Positions 1 through 45,131 of a stretch of DNA of 64,000 bases are shown piece after piece. The notes below the pieces were generated by a model that was given only the letters and a program-made list of their open reading frames with translations, was not told the origin of the DNA and did not search any database. This stretch comes from Phalacrocorax aristotelis. Its lineage: Eukaryota > Chordata > Aves > Suliformes > Phalacrocoracidae. Both the position numbers and the translations under genes were made by a program. Position 1 is the first letter of the stretch, and each line of letters begins with the position of its first letter. Location: NCBI RefSeq assembly GCF_949628215.1, contig NC_134288.1, positions 930,001 through 994,000 on the forward strand, written 5' to 3'.

Positions 1-58
1 TGCCGTGAAGGTCCTTCCCCAGCACAGCATCTAGGCTGGGCAAAGAAACACATCTCAC

Positions 59-32846
<32,788 letters not shown>

Positions 32847-33249
32847 GGAGCCTCTGGCGGACGGCGCTGCCCCACTCAGTCCCGCTCCGTCCCGCTCCGC
32901 CCGACCTGACTCAGCCCCGACTCGCCCGGCCGGTTGGGCCACCCGCTCCCCGCCCGGGTGCCCCACGGGCCCGGCGGCCCCTGCTGAAGGGCAGGACACA
33001 GGGGAGCAGCCCCGCCTGCTCCGCGTTCCTACACCCCGGGACTGCAGGGCGGCTCTGGGCAGGAGATTCCCCCGCGGGGTGACCGGCCTGAGTCCCCGGG
33101 GCCACAGCCCGGCCAGGCAGAGGAGAGTGCTCACCCACGGGGTCTCGGGGAGGCCCTTCGCAGGTGCCCGCCCGGGGCCCTGGAGCAGCCAGGGCCCGGT
33201 GGCACCATCCCCTCTGCCGTTTGGCGGCACTGAGGCATAGGCCTGCCGG

Positions 33250-36200
33250 AGCCGGGGAGCACAGTGGTGGGAGTGGAAGGAGAACGGGAGATGCCCCAGC
33301 AGAGGTCATCACACGGCCAGGTTGCAAGGCAGGTCTGACGCCTGGGGGACACGGGCTTCCAGAGGAGTCTGAGCAAGGAGGACAAGGAGAGAGGACATGA
33401 CCCCGCCTCTGCTTTCTCCCAGCCCTGAGGCTTCTCCAGCACGAAATCATGGGCTTCTGTGGTTAAAAACCATCCAAAGCAAACAGAGGGAGGGTGGGGA
33501 AGGGAGGCTGCCCTGGCTGGCCCGTGGCCCTCTGATTAGGAGGGTTGGGCTCCCCTGCCACAAGGACGCTGCACTGGGACCAGGGTGTGCTCGGCTGCCC
33601 CATCACCTCCCACCAACCCTGCACAGGAGCGTGCAAGGGACCAGAGGTAAGCTGGTGTAGGTGGGATGCCAGAGCACTTTCTGGGGGACAGAGGCTGCAG
33701 CCTACGTGCCAGCTCTCTGCAGGATAGAGACAAGCATTGAAACCCACAGACGGTGGGGTAGGAGCACCAGCAGCCCCTTACAGCAGGGAGGAAGACCCGG
33801 GGCACATCATGCTGGGCTGTGCTCACAGCTGTACCCGCTGGCTTGGCCTGAACCAGCTCATCTCACCTGGTAAATGAGAGATGTTGGACCCCTTCTGGAG
33901 CACAGATTTAGGCCACGTTAAAGCAATTGTACAATCATGAGCTCAGCAGGATTTGGAAAGCATTTCTTCGCCCTGGGGGGTATGGCTGTCCCACTCAGCA
34001 CCAAACACCTGCATCAATGCACACCATACAGGGCTCCCTGCGGCAGGCCAGGGTGGCTAATCCAGCTCTGCCAACACCAAGGAGTGAATCATGCCTGTTC
34101 AATGCCAGGCTGCTTTGAAGCAAGCCCTGCAGTTACTCCCTCTATGTCCCTCTTACACGAGAGCTTCCTGGAGCGCCAGGGAAGCTGTGCTGGTGGAAAC
34201 AAGCTGCCGTGGGGAGGATGCCACTCCACAATGCAGTAACAAAACATAGCAGGCCGGCAGCATTAGGCACCACTTTTGTGACCCAAATGAGGGAGCTGAT
34301 CAGTTTAGGGTAGCACAGAAATCTCAGTATGCTGACCCCACACCCAGTCATGACTGGAGAGGGGCAAGGGGTGCAATTTAGGCTGTTTACTGAGACATTC
34401 AGGCCACCAAAGTGTGCTGCTGATGGACAGATCCAGTATTTGCTCAAAGGTGATCAAAAGCCATCATCTCCCAGTGGAGTTTGCATGGCTTCCTCAAACA
34501 CCTGGAGCAGTCCTCTCACCTGCATTCACCTCAAGACAGTGCCTCAGTTTTGGTGAAACAGTCTCTGGAGGAACCAAACATTTTAGATCCCATGTAGGGC
34601 CCTTAGCCCAACAAGCTGCCTGGCAAAGGGGGATGGAACTCCGTCAGGTAGCATGGCATAGTCTGGCATGAAATGTCACTGGTATTTATTGCCAGGTGTC
34701 CTAGAAGCAAGAGGAGCCCTTCCTTGATTTATACAAAGCCCCGAGGCTGAAATACCTTCGGTTGTACGCAAGTATAAGAGTGCTTGCTCAATCTCAGCTA
34801 AAGCCAGGGTAAAGAGACTTTCGGGGAGTTCCCTATGCTTACCATGGAGATAAAGTGAGAGAGCTATCTGAGATGACAGAGAGTGCACACCAGCACTGGG
34901 TGAGAACAGCACATTCTCCTGGGGAAGAAAACCTGAGTTCAAACCTGAGCTCTCATCTACCTAACATGACAACCATGTCATAAATCTGCATTCCAGCTAC
35001 AACCAGGGTGGCACAAGGCAGGAGATGCACCTCCCAGACTCTCACCAAAGCACCCAGCATCCATCTTCACTGCTTCTAAAACCAGGAGCCCTGGAGAGTC
35101 AAGAATGAAAGAAAACAGGCAAAACTGCCATCCCAGTTCAACAACCTCCAGGCTTGACCGTTCCATGGCTTTTCATCTGGGCCAACACCCATGCAGATCT
35201 TGTTCTCAAGTAACAACCATGGGACTAGTGTCCCTTTGCTTGTTCACACTTCCACCACTTACCTGCAGGTAAACAGCATGTCCTCCTAATCCTCCCCTGC
35301 TCCTGCAGGGGGAAGAACTTCCTCAGATCTGCTTCTACCACATCTTGGCCTCTTCGTCCCCAAGAGGGAAGGTTTCTCCTACCATCAATGAGTCTTAGCA
35401 CCTGCAGACATCTCAACTAGATACAGAACAGTGACTCTACTCCTCATAGCCAGTGCAGGGAGACAGAGGATTCACTCTCTTTTGAGTGGGAACTGGCAGA
35501 GTTTTAAAAAGAGAGGTGAAATAGATTTCCCACTATACATTCTGCTGTGTCAGAGCTCATCTTCTGCTTCTCAAAGCTGGAGCAAAGACTCAACATGCTT
35601 CCAATGTCTTGTCAAAAAAAACCATTCACTGAAGCTAAGCACTACACATGACCACTGGTACTTCTTGGTCCAAACAAGGGATTGGTGAGCCTTCAGAACT
35701 ACTGCTGTAAATATAATTGAAAGAACACTTTATTAAAAAGGGGGGGAAAAACCAACGAATCAACCAAACAAAAAAACCCAACCCACACACATGCACAAAA
35801 AACCAGCCTTAGATTTGCTTGTACACATAATGCAGGGAAGGAGAGCGCTGTCTACAGGTTGTAGGCGGCTGAAAACATGAGTAAAGAATGCTCTCAACCA
35901 CATTCTCAGAGAACACTTGGCAGTTTTCCTCCTCTCTTCCACGCCTGTAATGCATTTTAGTTTAGGCAGCCACTCACGAGAGGTTGCTTGGTTTCCTTCA
36001 AGAATCTAAGTCAGTGCAAGGAAATTGAGTGTGGCAGGCTAGATGATGGAGTATTTCAAAGGAGACAGCCCAGCTTTCTCTAGAGAAAGCTATCTGCTGT
36101 TGGTGGAACCTGGAGAACACGTAGTGGTCAAAACTAGGTTTGAATTGAAAACCAGCACAAATTCACCTTTTCTCAGCAGTGGTCTTAGACCCCCAGCCCT

Positions 36201-36308
36201 TCAAATGCAAGCTAGTTACTAGTTTGGTGGCAGAAAACGACCAGTCTAGCTGAGGATGTCGATTCAAACCCAGGTTCTGCTTTCACACAGGTTTGTAACC
36301 TATCAGTT
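33250..36308. other. Intergenic DNA, nothing recognised
   Basis: Between the FER1L4 promoter region and the first LTR I see no splice-compatible coding block, RNA gene or clear repeat. The short ORFs here have no recognisable motif. Confidence 0.6.
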
Positions 36309-36661
36309 TGTGCTGGTTTTGGCTGAGAAGGGGTTAATTCTCCTCACTGTGGGGGGGTGGCTGCCTTTCCAGCTTCCCGCGCTCTGCCGCGTGGCGTGGC
36401 AGGGGGGGCTGGGAGGGGCAGGGCCATGGTGGGGGCGGCTGACCCCCACTGGCCAATGGCAGGTTCATTCCATACCACGTGACACCGTGACCAGTATGTT
36501 GAGGGGGGGCAGTGGCAGCGCGGAGGCAGCGCGGCGTCGGGTCGGCGGGTGGCGAGCGGCTGCGGCGCGTGCGGTTTGTTCTGGCGGTTCGTTCCCCCTC
36601 TCCCCTCCCCCCCTCCCCCGGGGCTTTGCGCCTCTCGTTGTTCTCCTTTACGTTGCATTTC
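36309..36661 (+). repeat. ERVL 5' LTR, first part
   Basis: Begins TGTGCTGGTTTTGGC and matches 51212-51556 closely, with small differences in the G-runs. It stops at the insertion point of the younger provirus and resumes at 45545. Confidence 0.92.
36658..36661. repeat. Target-site duplication TTTC, left copy
   Basis: TTTC directly precedes the TG end of the inserted LTR and recurs at 45541-45544. The uninterrupted LTR copy at about 51547-51553 has this sequence once. A 4-bp duplication is usual for gammaretrovirus-type integrase. Confidence 0.85.
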
Positions 36662-37049
36662 TGTCATAAATTGAGACCACAATGGATCATAATCCAATTA
36701 GAATTTTATTAATTGTAGCAAGTAGAATATGAGCAAATACAGCGCTGGACGGCAGGGGAGTCTGCGCTCCGCCAACTGCCGTACTGAGCAGTTCAAACAG
36801 TCTCTCTTTATACATCTTTACTTCCATGTTCAATGAGATAGTGGAGGTACTTTTCGCATGCTTCAGTTGTTGTTAGGGGGTCGTTTCCTGCTTCCTGGTG
36901 ATATGGGGTTGCTTGTCTTATCTCTGTCGATAAGTTTGGACCTCTGATGGTTATCTTGCATAAGCACGCCTGGGAGGTATTCTTCGCATGCTTTACATTG
37001 AGCTTTAACATAAGTCTTAATAAACAATACCTTAGTTCAGTTTCTCACA
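36662..37049 (-). repeat. 3' LTR of the gammaretrovirus-like provirus
   Basis: 388 bp with TG...CA ends. On the minus strand it carries a TATAAA box at 36807-36812 and an AATAAA polyadenylation signal at 36705-36710. Base-by-base reading against 45153-45540 showed no difference. Confidence 0.95.
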
Positions 37050-37051
37050 AT

Positions 37052-37062
37052 CCCCCCTTTTT
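37052..37062 (-). promoter_or_regulatory. Polypurine tract of the provirus
   Basis: On the minus strand AAAAAGGGGGG stands directly upstream of the 3' LTR, separated by the two bases AT. This is the usual plus-strand primer arrangement. Confidence 0.9.
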
Positions 37063-37084
37063 CTTTTTATCCTATTATTGTTTA

Positions 37085-39115
37085 TTAGACACTACTTTCA
37101 TTTTCGGCACTGCAGGCAAATCTTCTTCCACAATTCCGACATTTATCATAACACTCACAAGGTAATATCTCACAATTACAATCATAGTTCTTATGTGGCA
37201 TAATGCATTCACAACAATCGTCATCTTCATTAATAGATACACTCTTATATTTTGCTTCAGACCTTGTAGTCAAAATAAGCAATTTAGCTGGGTCAAACCG
37301 TTCTTTAATAAAATGTAAAATACAGCGTAATATACAAGGTCCAAATATAAGTCCCAGAATCAACATAATAAGCGGTCCTGCTAAAGCAGACAACAAAGTG
37401 GTTAGCCAAGGTGAAACATTAAACCAGCTTTCATACCATAACTTGCCCGCTTCACGATCTTTTTTACGTTGTTCTAACCTTTTCCGGAGTTCAGACATGG
37501 TGTCTTGGACTACTCCCGTATGGTCAGCAAACGAACAACATTCTTCATTGAGAGCTACGCATAACCCTCCTTCCTTTAAGAACAATAGGTCTAATCCTCT
37601 CCTATTTTGCAGCACCACTTCTGATAAAGATTTTACTGAAGTGGCTAAATTTTGAATAGATTGCTCTATTTTTGCTAAATCCTCATCTACAGCCATCTGC
37701 AAATTTTGCAACTCCTGACCTTTTACCAGGGAGGCTATGCCTGTACTTGCTCCAACTCCACCCGCTATCAGCAGTGTAGCTAGGGTTACTGCCGTAATTG
37801 GCTCTCGTTTCTGTCTATTCAGGTTTCCTTCAAAGTGGCGTAGCACCTCCTCAGAGGTGTGATAGATTAGGCGAGGAACAATAATCACCTGTATGCAAAA
37901 CTGAGATTCATTAAACACGTTCAAGGATAGGCAAGGCGTTATTCCGATGTCTGAACAAACCCATTTAGCTCCTGGTGTCGGGATAGCCCATTTGTCCTTT
38001 TTATTTTTGTGTTTCTCTATATTGGTGTTAGTGACTATTCGGCTGCACAAAGGCTGATACTTTTCGGGCACTGTGCCTATACATTTTCCCTGACCCGTTA
38101 CTAATTGAATAGTAATTCCTTGCGTATGATTCTTCTGGTCATCCCATTGACATTCTTGTGGGTTTAAACCATTAGACCATCGAATCATACCTGGTTTTCC
38201 AACTGCCTCAAAATATGGTGGTCTAATATTATAACATAACTAGCATTCTTCAGTTAAATTTGGTTTGCTTTCATTAAGGGCACGATAAGAGGCTTGCATT
38301 AGATTCCATAAGGGGTCCTTGGGTTCTGACAACTCTAGATCTCTGGATAAAGAGAATTCAGTCACAGCATCATTAGTTGTTTTCGAAGGAGAGCCTGAGG
38401 AAGGGGTTATGACAATTACGGGGGCCATCTTTTCTTCAGAGGAAGTGAGCGGATTCAGGACCAGATTTGGTCCTATTGGCAAAGGATCGTGGGGCATCGG
38501 TTTCTTCATAATTTGAAAAATACCCCCTCTATCTACACCTTGTTCGTAATATCTAATTCCCCAAAATTTTCCTACAAGCCAGAAGTCCTGACTAGGATCT
38601 TTTATGGTTATATTAATGCCTGTACATCTAATATCTTTATGATTACATGTACCATTATAGTAACTATCTGTGTAGCTCCAATTTCTCTTTTGACATATTT
38701 GTGGTGACCATTTGATTTCTAGATTTTGATCTCCAGATGCAGACCATTCAGAGGCCCATGTTTCGCATCCCTAGTATGCACAATAATAATGGTTTGGACG
38801 ATTACAATATGATTTACCAGGGTTCGATGCTGGGCATATATAAATTGGCTTGCAATTCTTATCTATTTCTCCATCGATTAAGTAACGCAAACTTATATTG
38901 AAACTAACTGTTCCCCCCTCCATAATTTGTGCTTGGATTGGCTTATTTGGATATTGTATGTTTATTATTGTCCAATTCATGGGTTCATGAGGGTTTCCTT
39001 TTCCATTTGTTTGGGCTATTATCGATAATAAAACTAACGATATACCAGGAAAAAGGGTGTCTGTCAATTTTCCAATTTAAGTACACTTTTACCAGTCTTG
39101 GGGAAGTTCGACCAT
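37085..39115 (-). pseudogene. env: env of the gammaretrovirus-like provirus, four in-frame stops
   Basis: Envelope glycoprotein frame of 677 codons from the ATG at 39115 to the TAA at 37085. A hydrophobic signal segment lies near residues 20-35. The SU part has many N-x-S/T sites. A furin-type RQKR site is near 37805. A hydrophobic fusion peptide follows, then the gammaretroviral immunosuppressive-type region with CX6CC (CVALNEECC), and a membrane span near 37320-37400. The cytoplasmic tail holds ten cysteines in its last 45 residues. In-frame stops lie at 39089-39091, 39077-39079, 38771-38773 and 38240-38242. The last of these falls inside the CxxC motif of SU. This copy cannot make Env. Confidence 0.88.
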
Positions 39116-39272
39116 AGCTGCTCTTGCGCCTCATTGTTCTGGTTCTCTTCTCCACAGTTTGTTCCTCCTCTGCCTCGCCCGTCGACTCGGTTGCTTCGAG
39201 CCACGGGGTGTACCATCTTCTTGGCAGCAAGGGAAATCTTCAGGAGAACAGCTGTTTCAGGCTTTCTGCCTG

Positions 39273-39280
39273 TTTATATA
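39273..39280 (-). promoter_or_regulatory. TATA-like motif upstream of env
   Basis: On the minus strand TATATAAA lies about 160 nt before the env ATG, in the non-coding gap after the extra ORF. It could be an internal promoter or a chance match in AT-rich sequence. Confidence 0.25.
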
Positions 39281-39493
39281 GGCTTCCCACTTTGCAGCTT
39301 TAACTAATGAGACTAAGCAAGACACAGCTAGTACTTCCCTTCTGCACTTTGTAGCCAAAATTTCAACCACAAAGGGGATTGATTCGTTGGAATGGTAACA
39401 ATAATACTAAGGGTTTATTCCTTTGGCAAAACTTTCCACCATTCATGGGATCCTCGAATAATTTCTTGTTCCGACTCTAATTGTTTTTAATTT

Positions 39494-39850
39494 CTACTCA
39501 GTGAGAGTTCTTTGGATTTTCCAACACTGTGTGCAAACTCCTATCGGAGGGTATCCATATTCACAGTGTGTCCACCATTTATCCTGGCATACCTTACACT
39601 TGCAACGAGCAAATGGATAACAATCGCAGTTCAAATGATTGCATCTAATTTGTGTATCTAAAGTGCTTATTAGCTTTTCCTCTATATTCAATATTGTGTT
39701 ACTACATAAGTTTAGCAATTTCCTTCAACACACTTCGTACGCTTCCATATATAATAGATTAAAAAAGATAATTATAGCAAATATAAACAGCAATATACAC
39801 TTTATACCAAAAGGTAATGCGGCAAAATAATCAACTAAAGTTCTTATCAT
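39494..39850 (-). pseudogene. Extra ORF between pol and env: membrane segment plus Cys-rich domain
   Basis: I do not recognise this gene. A frame opens with ATG at 39850, four bases after the pol stop, in a different frame from pol, and runs 118 codons. Residues 16-34 are strongly hydrophobic and could span a membrane. Residues 68-108 hold nine cysteines, including C-x-C-x5-C-x-C-x2-C. The end of Env has C-x-C-x4-C-x-C-x3-C, so the two may share a module. One in-frame TGA (codon 42, 39725-39727) breaks this copy. Gammaretroviruses normally overlap pol and env here; this provirus has about 740 nt between them. A degenerate remnant or a chance ORF remains possible. Confidence 0.6.
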
Positions 39851-39854
39851 TACG

Positions 39855-42800
39855 TTATCTTTTCAGAGTTATCTTGGTGTCACCTGGAGTACTGATTACT
39901 TTCCAGTGGGGTCTCGTCACTGGGCCTTTAATGCGACTGGCATGAGTCCATCCACGCTCAGCAGTCCGGACAGCTGTTTCTGTTGTAAGCAAAACAAGAT
40001 AAGGTCCCTCCCAATTGGGTTTTAGGGTTTCTTCTTTCCACGTTTTAACCAATATCCAGTCCCCAGGTTTAAAATTGTGAATTTTTAAGTCCAATGGGGG
40101 TCGTTGCACAATTAGTCCATGTTCTCAAAGCTTGTTACGATGTTCTGCTAATTGTGAAACATATTCATTAATCACATGATCTCGAATTAAAACATTTGTT
40201 TGTGGACTTTCGATTCTATAGGGCATTCCATACACCAGTTCAAACGCTGATATCCCTACATCTGCTCGGGGCCTGGTTCTGAGAATTAATAGTGCCATGG
40301 GTAGGCACTTAACCCATGATAATTTGGTTTCTATCATTAATTTAGTCAAAATAGTTTTGATTTCTCCGTTCATCCTTTCAACTTTTCCCGAACTTTGTGG
40401 ATGCCATGGCGTATGATATTCCCACTTAATACCTAAACTTCCTGTTAGATTTCTAACAATTTTTGACACAAAGTGTGTTCTTCTGTCTGAATCGATTACA
40501 TCGGGTACTCCATATCGAGATATAATATGTTCAAGTAATACCTTAGTAACTTGGTTAGCAGTTGCTTTAGAGGTAGGAAAAGCCTCAACATAATGTGTTA
40601 AATGATCCACCATCACTAATAAATATTTGTAACGCCCTACCCTGGGTAGTTCAGTAAAATCCACTTGTATGTGTGAGAAAGGTCTGTATGCTGGGGAACG
40701 TCCTCCAAGAGGTTTTCGTCTCATGTTGTTTCGATTAACCTTTTGACAGGTCTCGCAGGCTGCAGTGACTGCCTTTGCTATGTTATATACGCTTATACAG
40801 GCAAACTGTTGATTGAAATGATCAACTAACGCCTGGGTTCCCCAGTGTGTTTTACTGTGTATTTTTGAAAAGATTTCGAGTGCTATGCCCTTCGGCAAGA
40901 CTTCTCTCCCATCTGGCAATATGTACTTACCATCTTGTTCCTTAGCTCCCATTTGTTCTAGTTTTTCCTTTTCTGCAGACTCAAAACTCAAATTATTACT
41001 AACAGGTACTTGCTGCATAGTCAAAATCGTACTATAATTGCCTGCTACTCGTTTTGCTTCTGTATCAGCTGCATTATTTCTTCTAACTTGATAACTCGTG
41101 CCTCGCTGGTGTCCCTTTATATGTACAACTGCTATTTTATTTGGTATTTTCAATGCCCCCAGAACTCGCCGAATTAATTCTGGGTGTATCAGTTCTTTTC
41201 CCTGTGAGTTAACAAATCCTCTCTCCTCCCATATTTTCCCAAAGGTATGTACTACTCCGAACGCATAGCGTGAGTCTGTATATATAGTTCCATCCTTTCC
41301 CTTCAGTGACACTAAGGCTTTCCACAATGCGTACAGCTCACAGGCTTGAGCCGACCAGCTGGCACTCAGGGGGCCCGATTCTATTGTCTTAAATTCTCCT
41401 TTATCCAACTTAATGATGGCATACCCTGACAATCGTTTACCTTCCACTATTCGAGATGACCCATCTATAAAAATTATTTCTCCATGTTGTAATTCCTCTT
41501 CTTCTAGATCTGGTCGAATTCGTGTTTGTTGTTCAATCGTTTGAAGACAATCGTGTATTAACTCAGTACTTTCCCCTGGGTATAAAAATTCTGCAGGGTT
41601 AACCGCTTCGACAGTCCTTAGGGACAGTTTTGGAGATTCTATGAGTATTCCTTCATACTTTAGTAGTCGGCTATCTGTAAGCCATTTTTCTGCTTTTTGT
41701 TGAAGCACCCCCCTTATGTTATGAGGCGCATATAGGACAACTTCCCCATTGAAGGTAATACGATTCGTTTCTTCAAGTAATAAGGCAGCAGCAACAACGA
41801 TTTGTAAACAACTTGGCCAACCCCTGCTCACAGGATCCAACAGCTTTGATAAGTATGCTACTGGTTTCTTTTGTCCCGCCCATTCCTGAGTTAATACTCC
41901 GAATGCTGTTCCTTCATGTATGTTAACGAATAAATGGAATGGCCGCTTTAGATCTGGGAGGCTTAAAACCGGTGCTTGACTTAACTCCCTTTTGAGGCTG
42001 ATAAACTGATCTTGATCCTGAGGGGTCCACTTGGGTATTTTGTCTTTAGACAGTTGTTCATACAAGAATTTAACTTTAAAGCTGTAATTCTCTATCCATT
42101 GTCTACAATACCCAAATAGCCCTAATGCTTGTCGAATTTGCCTCTTAGTGACAGGCATAGGTAATTCCAGAATTCCCTTAATGCGCTCCGGATCCAATAT
42201 CTTCTTGCCGTTAAACAAATAATGCCCCAAATATTTCACTTTTTCCTCCACAAATTGTAACTTTTCTTGTGATACCCGTAGTCCCTGTTGTGCAAAAAAG
42301 TTTAGAAGTCGAATGGTTTCTTTTCTTATATCCTTCTTATTATTCCCTGCTATGAGTAGATCATCTACATACTGTAACAGCACATTTCCCGTTTGTACCT
42401 GGTATTCTTTTAAGATCTCTTCCAGGGCCTGTCCAAACAGGTTAGGGGACTCAGTGAACCCTTGGGGGAGCACGGTCCATCTCAATTGCTGTCTGCGGCC
42501 TGTCTCTATGTCTTCCCATTCAAAGGCAAAATAATCACGGCATTCTTCTGCCAGTGGACAGGCCCAAAAGGCATCCTTTAAATCAACCACACTATACCAG
42601 GAGTTATGGGGTCCTAGCTTGCTTAGCAGTGTGTATGGATTTGCTACTACAGGGAACCGGGTGATAGTTCTTTTGTTTATTTCCCTTAAATCATGTACGA
42701 GCCGATATTTCCCATTTGGCTTCCTTACAGGCAAAATGGGAGTGTTAAAGGGTGACATACAAGGCTCTAAGATTCCTTGTGCTAATAATCGATCAATTTC

Positions 42801-43337
42801 TGGTTTCAATCCTCTCCGTCCTTCTAGGGATATGGGATATTGCCTTATCCTCACAGGTATGTGGGGTTCGGAAATTTGAATTTTAATCGGTGGGATTTCC
42901 AGTTTACTTATTGTATCCGGAGAGTACCAGACATCGGGGTTAATTTGTTTTTGATCATCTACGGTCAAAGGATAAGCAGACACCGTTAGCTCTTGATTTT
43001 TTACTTTAATTTCTAATTGCAATTCAACAATTAAATCTCGTCCTAACAGATTAAATTCTGCTTCAGGGACGAGCAAGAGTTCACCCATTCCAAATTTATT
43101 TTCAGTTTCGAATACCACATTTTTGATTTTGCTTACTTTAAAGGGTTCTCCTTTTGCCCCAATTACTTGTACCTTTTCAGGGGAAACTTTACATCCCTCA
43201 GGTATTTGCCTAATAGTCGATTTCTCAGCCCCAGTGTCTACTAAAAAGGTGAACTCTTGTTTATGGGGACCTATTTTTAATTTTATCAAGGGTTCATGAT
43301 GACTCCGGTCCCCTAAGATATAGAGCCCCTGACTCTC
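39855..43337 (-). pseudogene. pol: pol of the gammaretrovirus-like provirus, one in-frame stop
   Basis: The 1161-codon pol frame continues from gag through a UAG stop (43338-43340), as in gammaretroviruses. In order it has protease (VDTGAEKS), reverse transcriptase with YVDD, RNase H (FIDGSS and TDSRYAFG) and integrase with an HHCC zinc site. A DDE core follows (the VDFTEL, SDRRTHF and SGKVERMN regions) and then a C-terminal SH3-like domain (GDWILVK). A TGA at 40125-40127 lies between the DDE core and the C-terminal domain. The rest is open. Confidence 0.93.
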
Positions 43338-44756
43338 CTATTCCGTTTTTAATATTTCCTCATCCCTGATCCTTTCTCTGCAATTCGTCTTTATATGTCC
43401 CTTCTTTCCACAGTAAAAACAACATCTCTGTTCCTTCTTTACTACCACGTTCCCTTGTTTCGTTCCAGCAGATCTGTGTTCACCAGTCCGCCCTTTGCGA
43501 TCCTCTCTGACTGCTGCTACCATCATTTTTACTTGTCGCTTGCTGCTCTCTTCTTCCCGCCTTACGTAGACTTTCTGAGCTTCCCTCAATAATTCATCCA
43601 ACCCTCTATTCTGCCAGTCCTCTAACTTTTCAATCTTCTTTCTGATATCTTCCCATGATTTTGCCACAAACTGAGTTTTGAGGAGCGCTTGCCCTAAAGG
43701 GTTGTCTGGATTTACCCCAGAATACAGCTGAAGGGCTTTCCTCAGTCGTTCCAGCCACTCAGTAGGGCTCTCATCTTTCTTTTGTATTTCATTAAATGCT
43801 TTATTGATATTCTGGCCACGGGGTACTGCTTCTCTAATCCCTTGAATTACTATAGTTCTCAGGTCCTGCATATGAGTTCTATGCACCGGATCCTGATTAT
43901 CCCAATTAGGTCTTTGGAGTGGCCATTTAATATCTGCTTGGGGTCCCTGGGCATGCTGAGCATCCCACAGTCTCATTCCTGCTCGCCTGATCATATCTCT
44001 TTCCTCGGTAGTAAATAATTGACCAAGGATAGATTGCATCTCATCTCAAGTATAAAGATTTGGTCCCAAAAATTGATCTAATCTTTCTGCCACTCCGAGT
44101 GGGTCTTCAATTAAGTTTCCTATCTCGGTTCTTTTAAAATCTCGTAGGTCAGCCGAACTTAGGGGCACAAAAATATATCCAATCACAGGTTGGGGTCCCC
44201 CCATGGGCATTTCCCTTAAAGGATACATCTGAGCTGCCCCTTTTTGACTCCTAGTTACGCGTCTAGGAGGAGGGGGAGACCCTTGTTCCGATTCTGGTGG
44301 GGGAGTGGGTGCTCTGGGGACCTCTGAAGGGGCTGCGGGGGCAGGAGGAGAAATATAGGGAGGGGGGCTTAGAAGGGTTTCGTCTAACTCTTCCTTCTTT
44401 TTCTTTTGTTCAGTTTTTACTTCATTCAGTGGATAAAGTCTAGCTCTCGGTCTTTCTAGCCATACTTCCGCATACTGACTCTCTTCTGGGTTAAGGGGTT
44501 TTTTATTGTTAACCCAGAGGTTTAATTGTTGTCTGACCCAATCCTCTTCTGACCCATAGACTGGCCAAACGTCATCTTTAGAAATCTTCTTCCCTCCCCA
44601 TATCCTAGTACAATATTTTATCATTTTCTGTTTATCTTTCCCTAGGGTTCCAGGGAAATATCTCCAATTGTCTAGGATATATGCCAGAGGGGTATTCTTA
44701 GGTACAGTGGGTACCTTTCCCATGGGAGTCGAAGGCTTGCTGCCCTTCGCCCCCAT
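43338..44756 (-). pseudogene. gag: gag of the gammaretrovirus-like provirus, one in-frame stop
   Basis: A 473-codon frame from the ATG at 44756. That start gives MGAKGS, an N-terminal myristoylation signal, so it is preferred to the longer upstream frame. Matrix is followed by a Pro-rich region with the late motif PPPY, a capsid and a nucleocapsid with one CCHC knuckle (CFYCGKKGHIKTNC). A TGA at 44046-44048 (codon 237) interrupts capsid. The terminal UAG at 43338-43340 is the normal readthrough stop before pol. Confidence 0.92.
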
Positions 44757-45131
44757 CTTCTGGAATATCCACAAGCGCGCACTCACTCGTTCCCCTTGTT
44801 CCTGGCCCAGTCCCTCGCGGGAGATGGGAAACGCAGTACTTAAGGGTCCGCACTCGCCTGGTTCAATATAGCGAACCTCTCACTCGTTATATTCCAGGAA
44901 ACCCAATCCCGCCCGAACGGTAAACCCGCGAACAAATTCGCCATATACTTACGCGCCCTGCGTCTTCGTCCGGACTCCCGTGCACAGAATTTTTATGGGA
45001 TTTTACCGGTTTCTCCTTTGCTCATCATTCTAGAATTTAGGTTCGTCGGTAAGGTTGAGGTAAGCTGTCGGTCGCGGGGCCGCGGATTGCCGCGGGGCGC
45101 CTCCCCGGAGGACAGAAGCTCACCGTTCCTT

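Noticed and set aside
32887..33240. Long GC-rich ORFs on both strands upstream of FER1L4 exon 1
   Set aside because: Few stops are expected in CpG-rich DNA. The peptides are Pro/Gly/Arg-rich with no domain signal.
36301..36313. Target-site duplication for the ERVL element (GTTTG left, GTTTC right)
   Set aside because: The match needs the LTR to start two bases later than its evident TGTG end and still has one mismatch, so I do not claim it.
38985..39230. 81-codon minus-strand ORF overlapping the start of env in another frame
   Set aside because: It has no ATG at its start and the signal-like segment of Env lies in the other frame, reachable from the ATG at 39115 without a frameshift. An earlier idea that env needed a frame change near 39066 was dropped for this reason.
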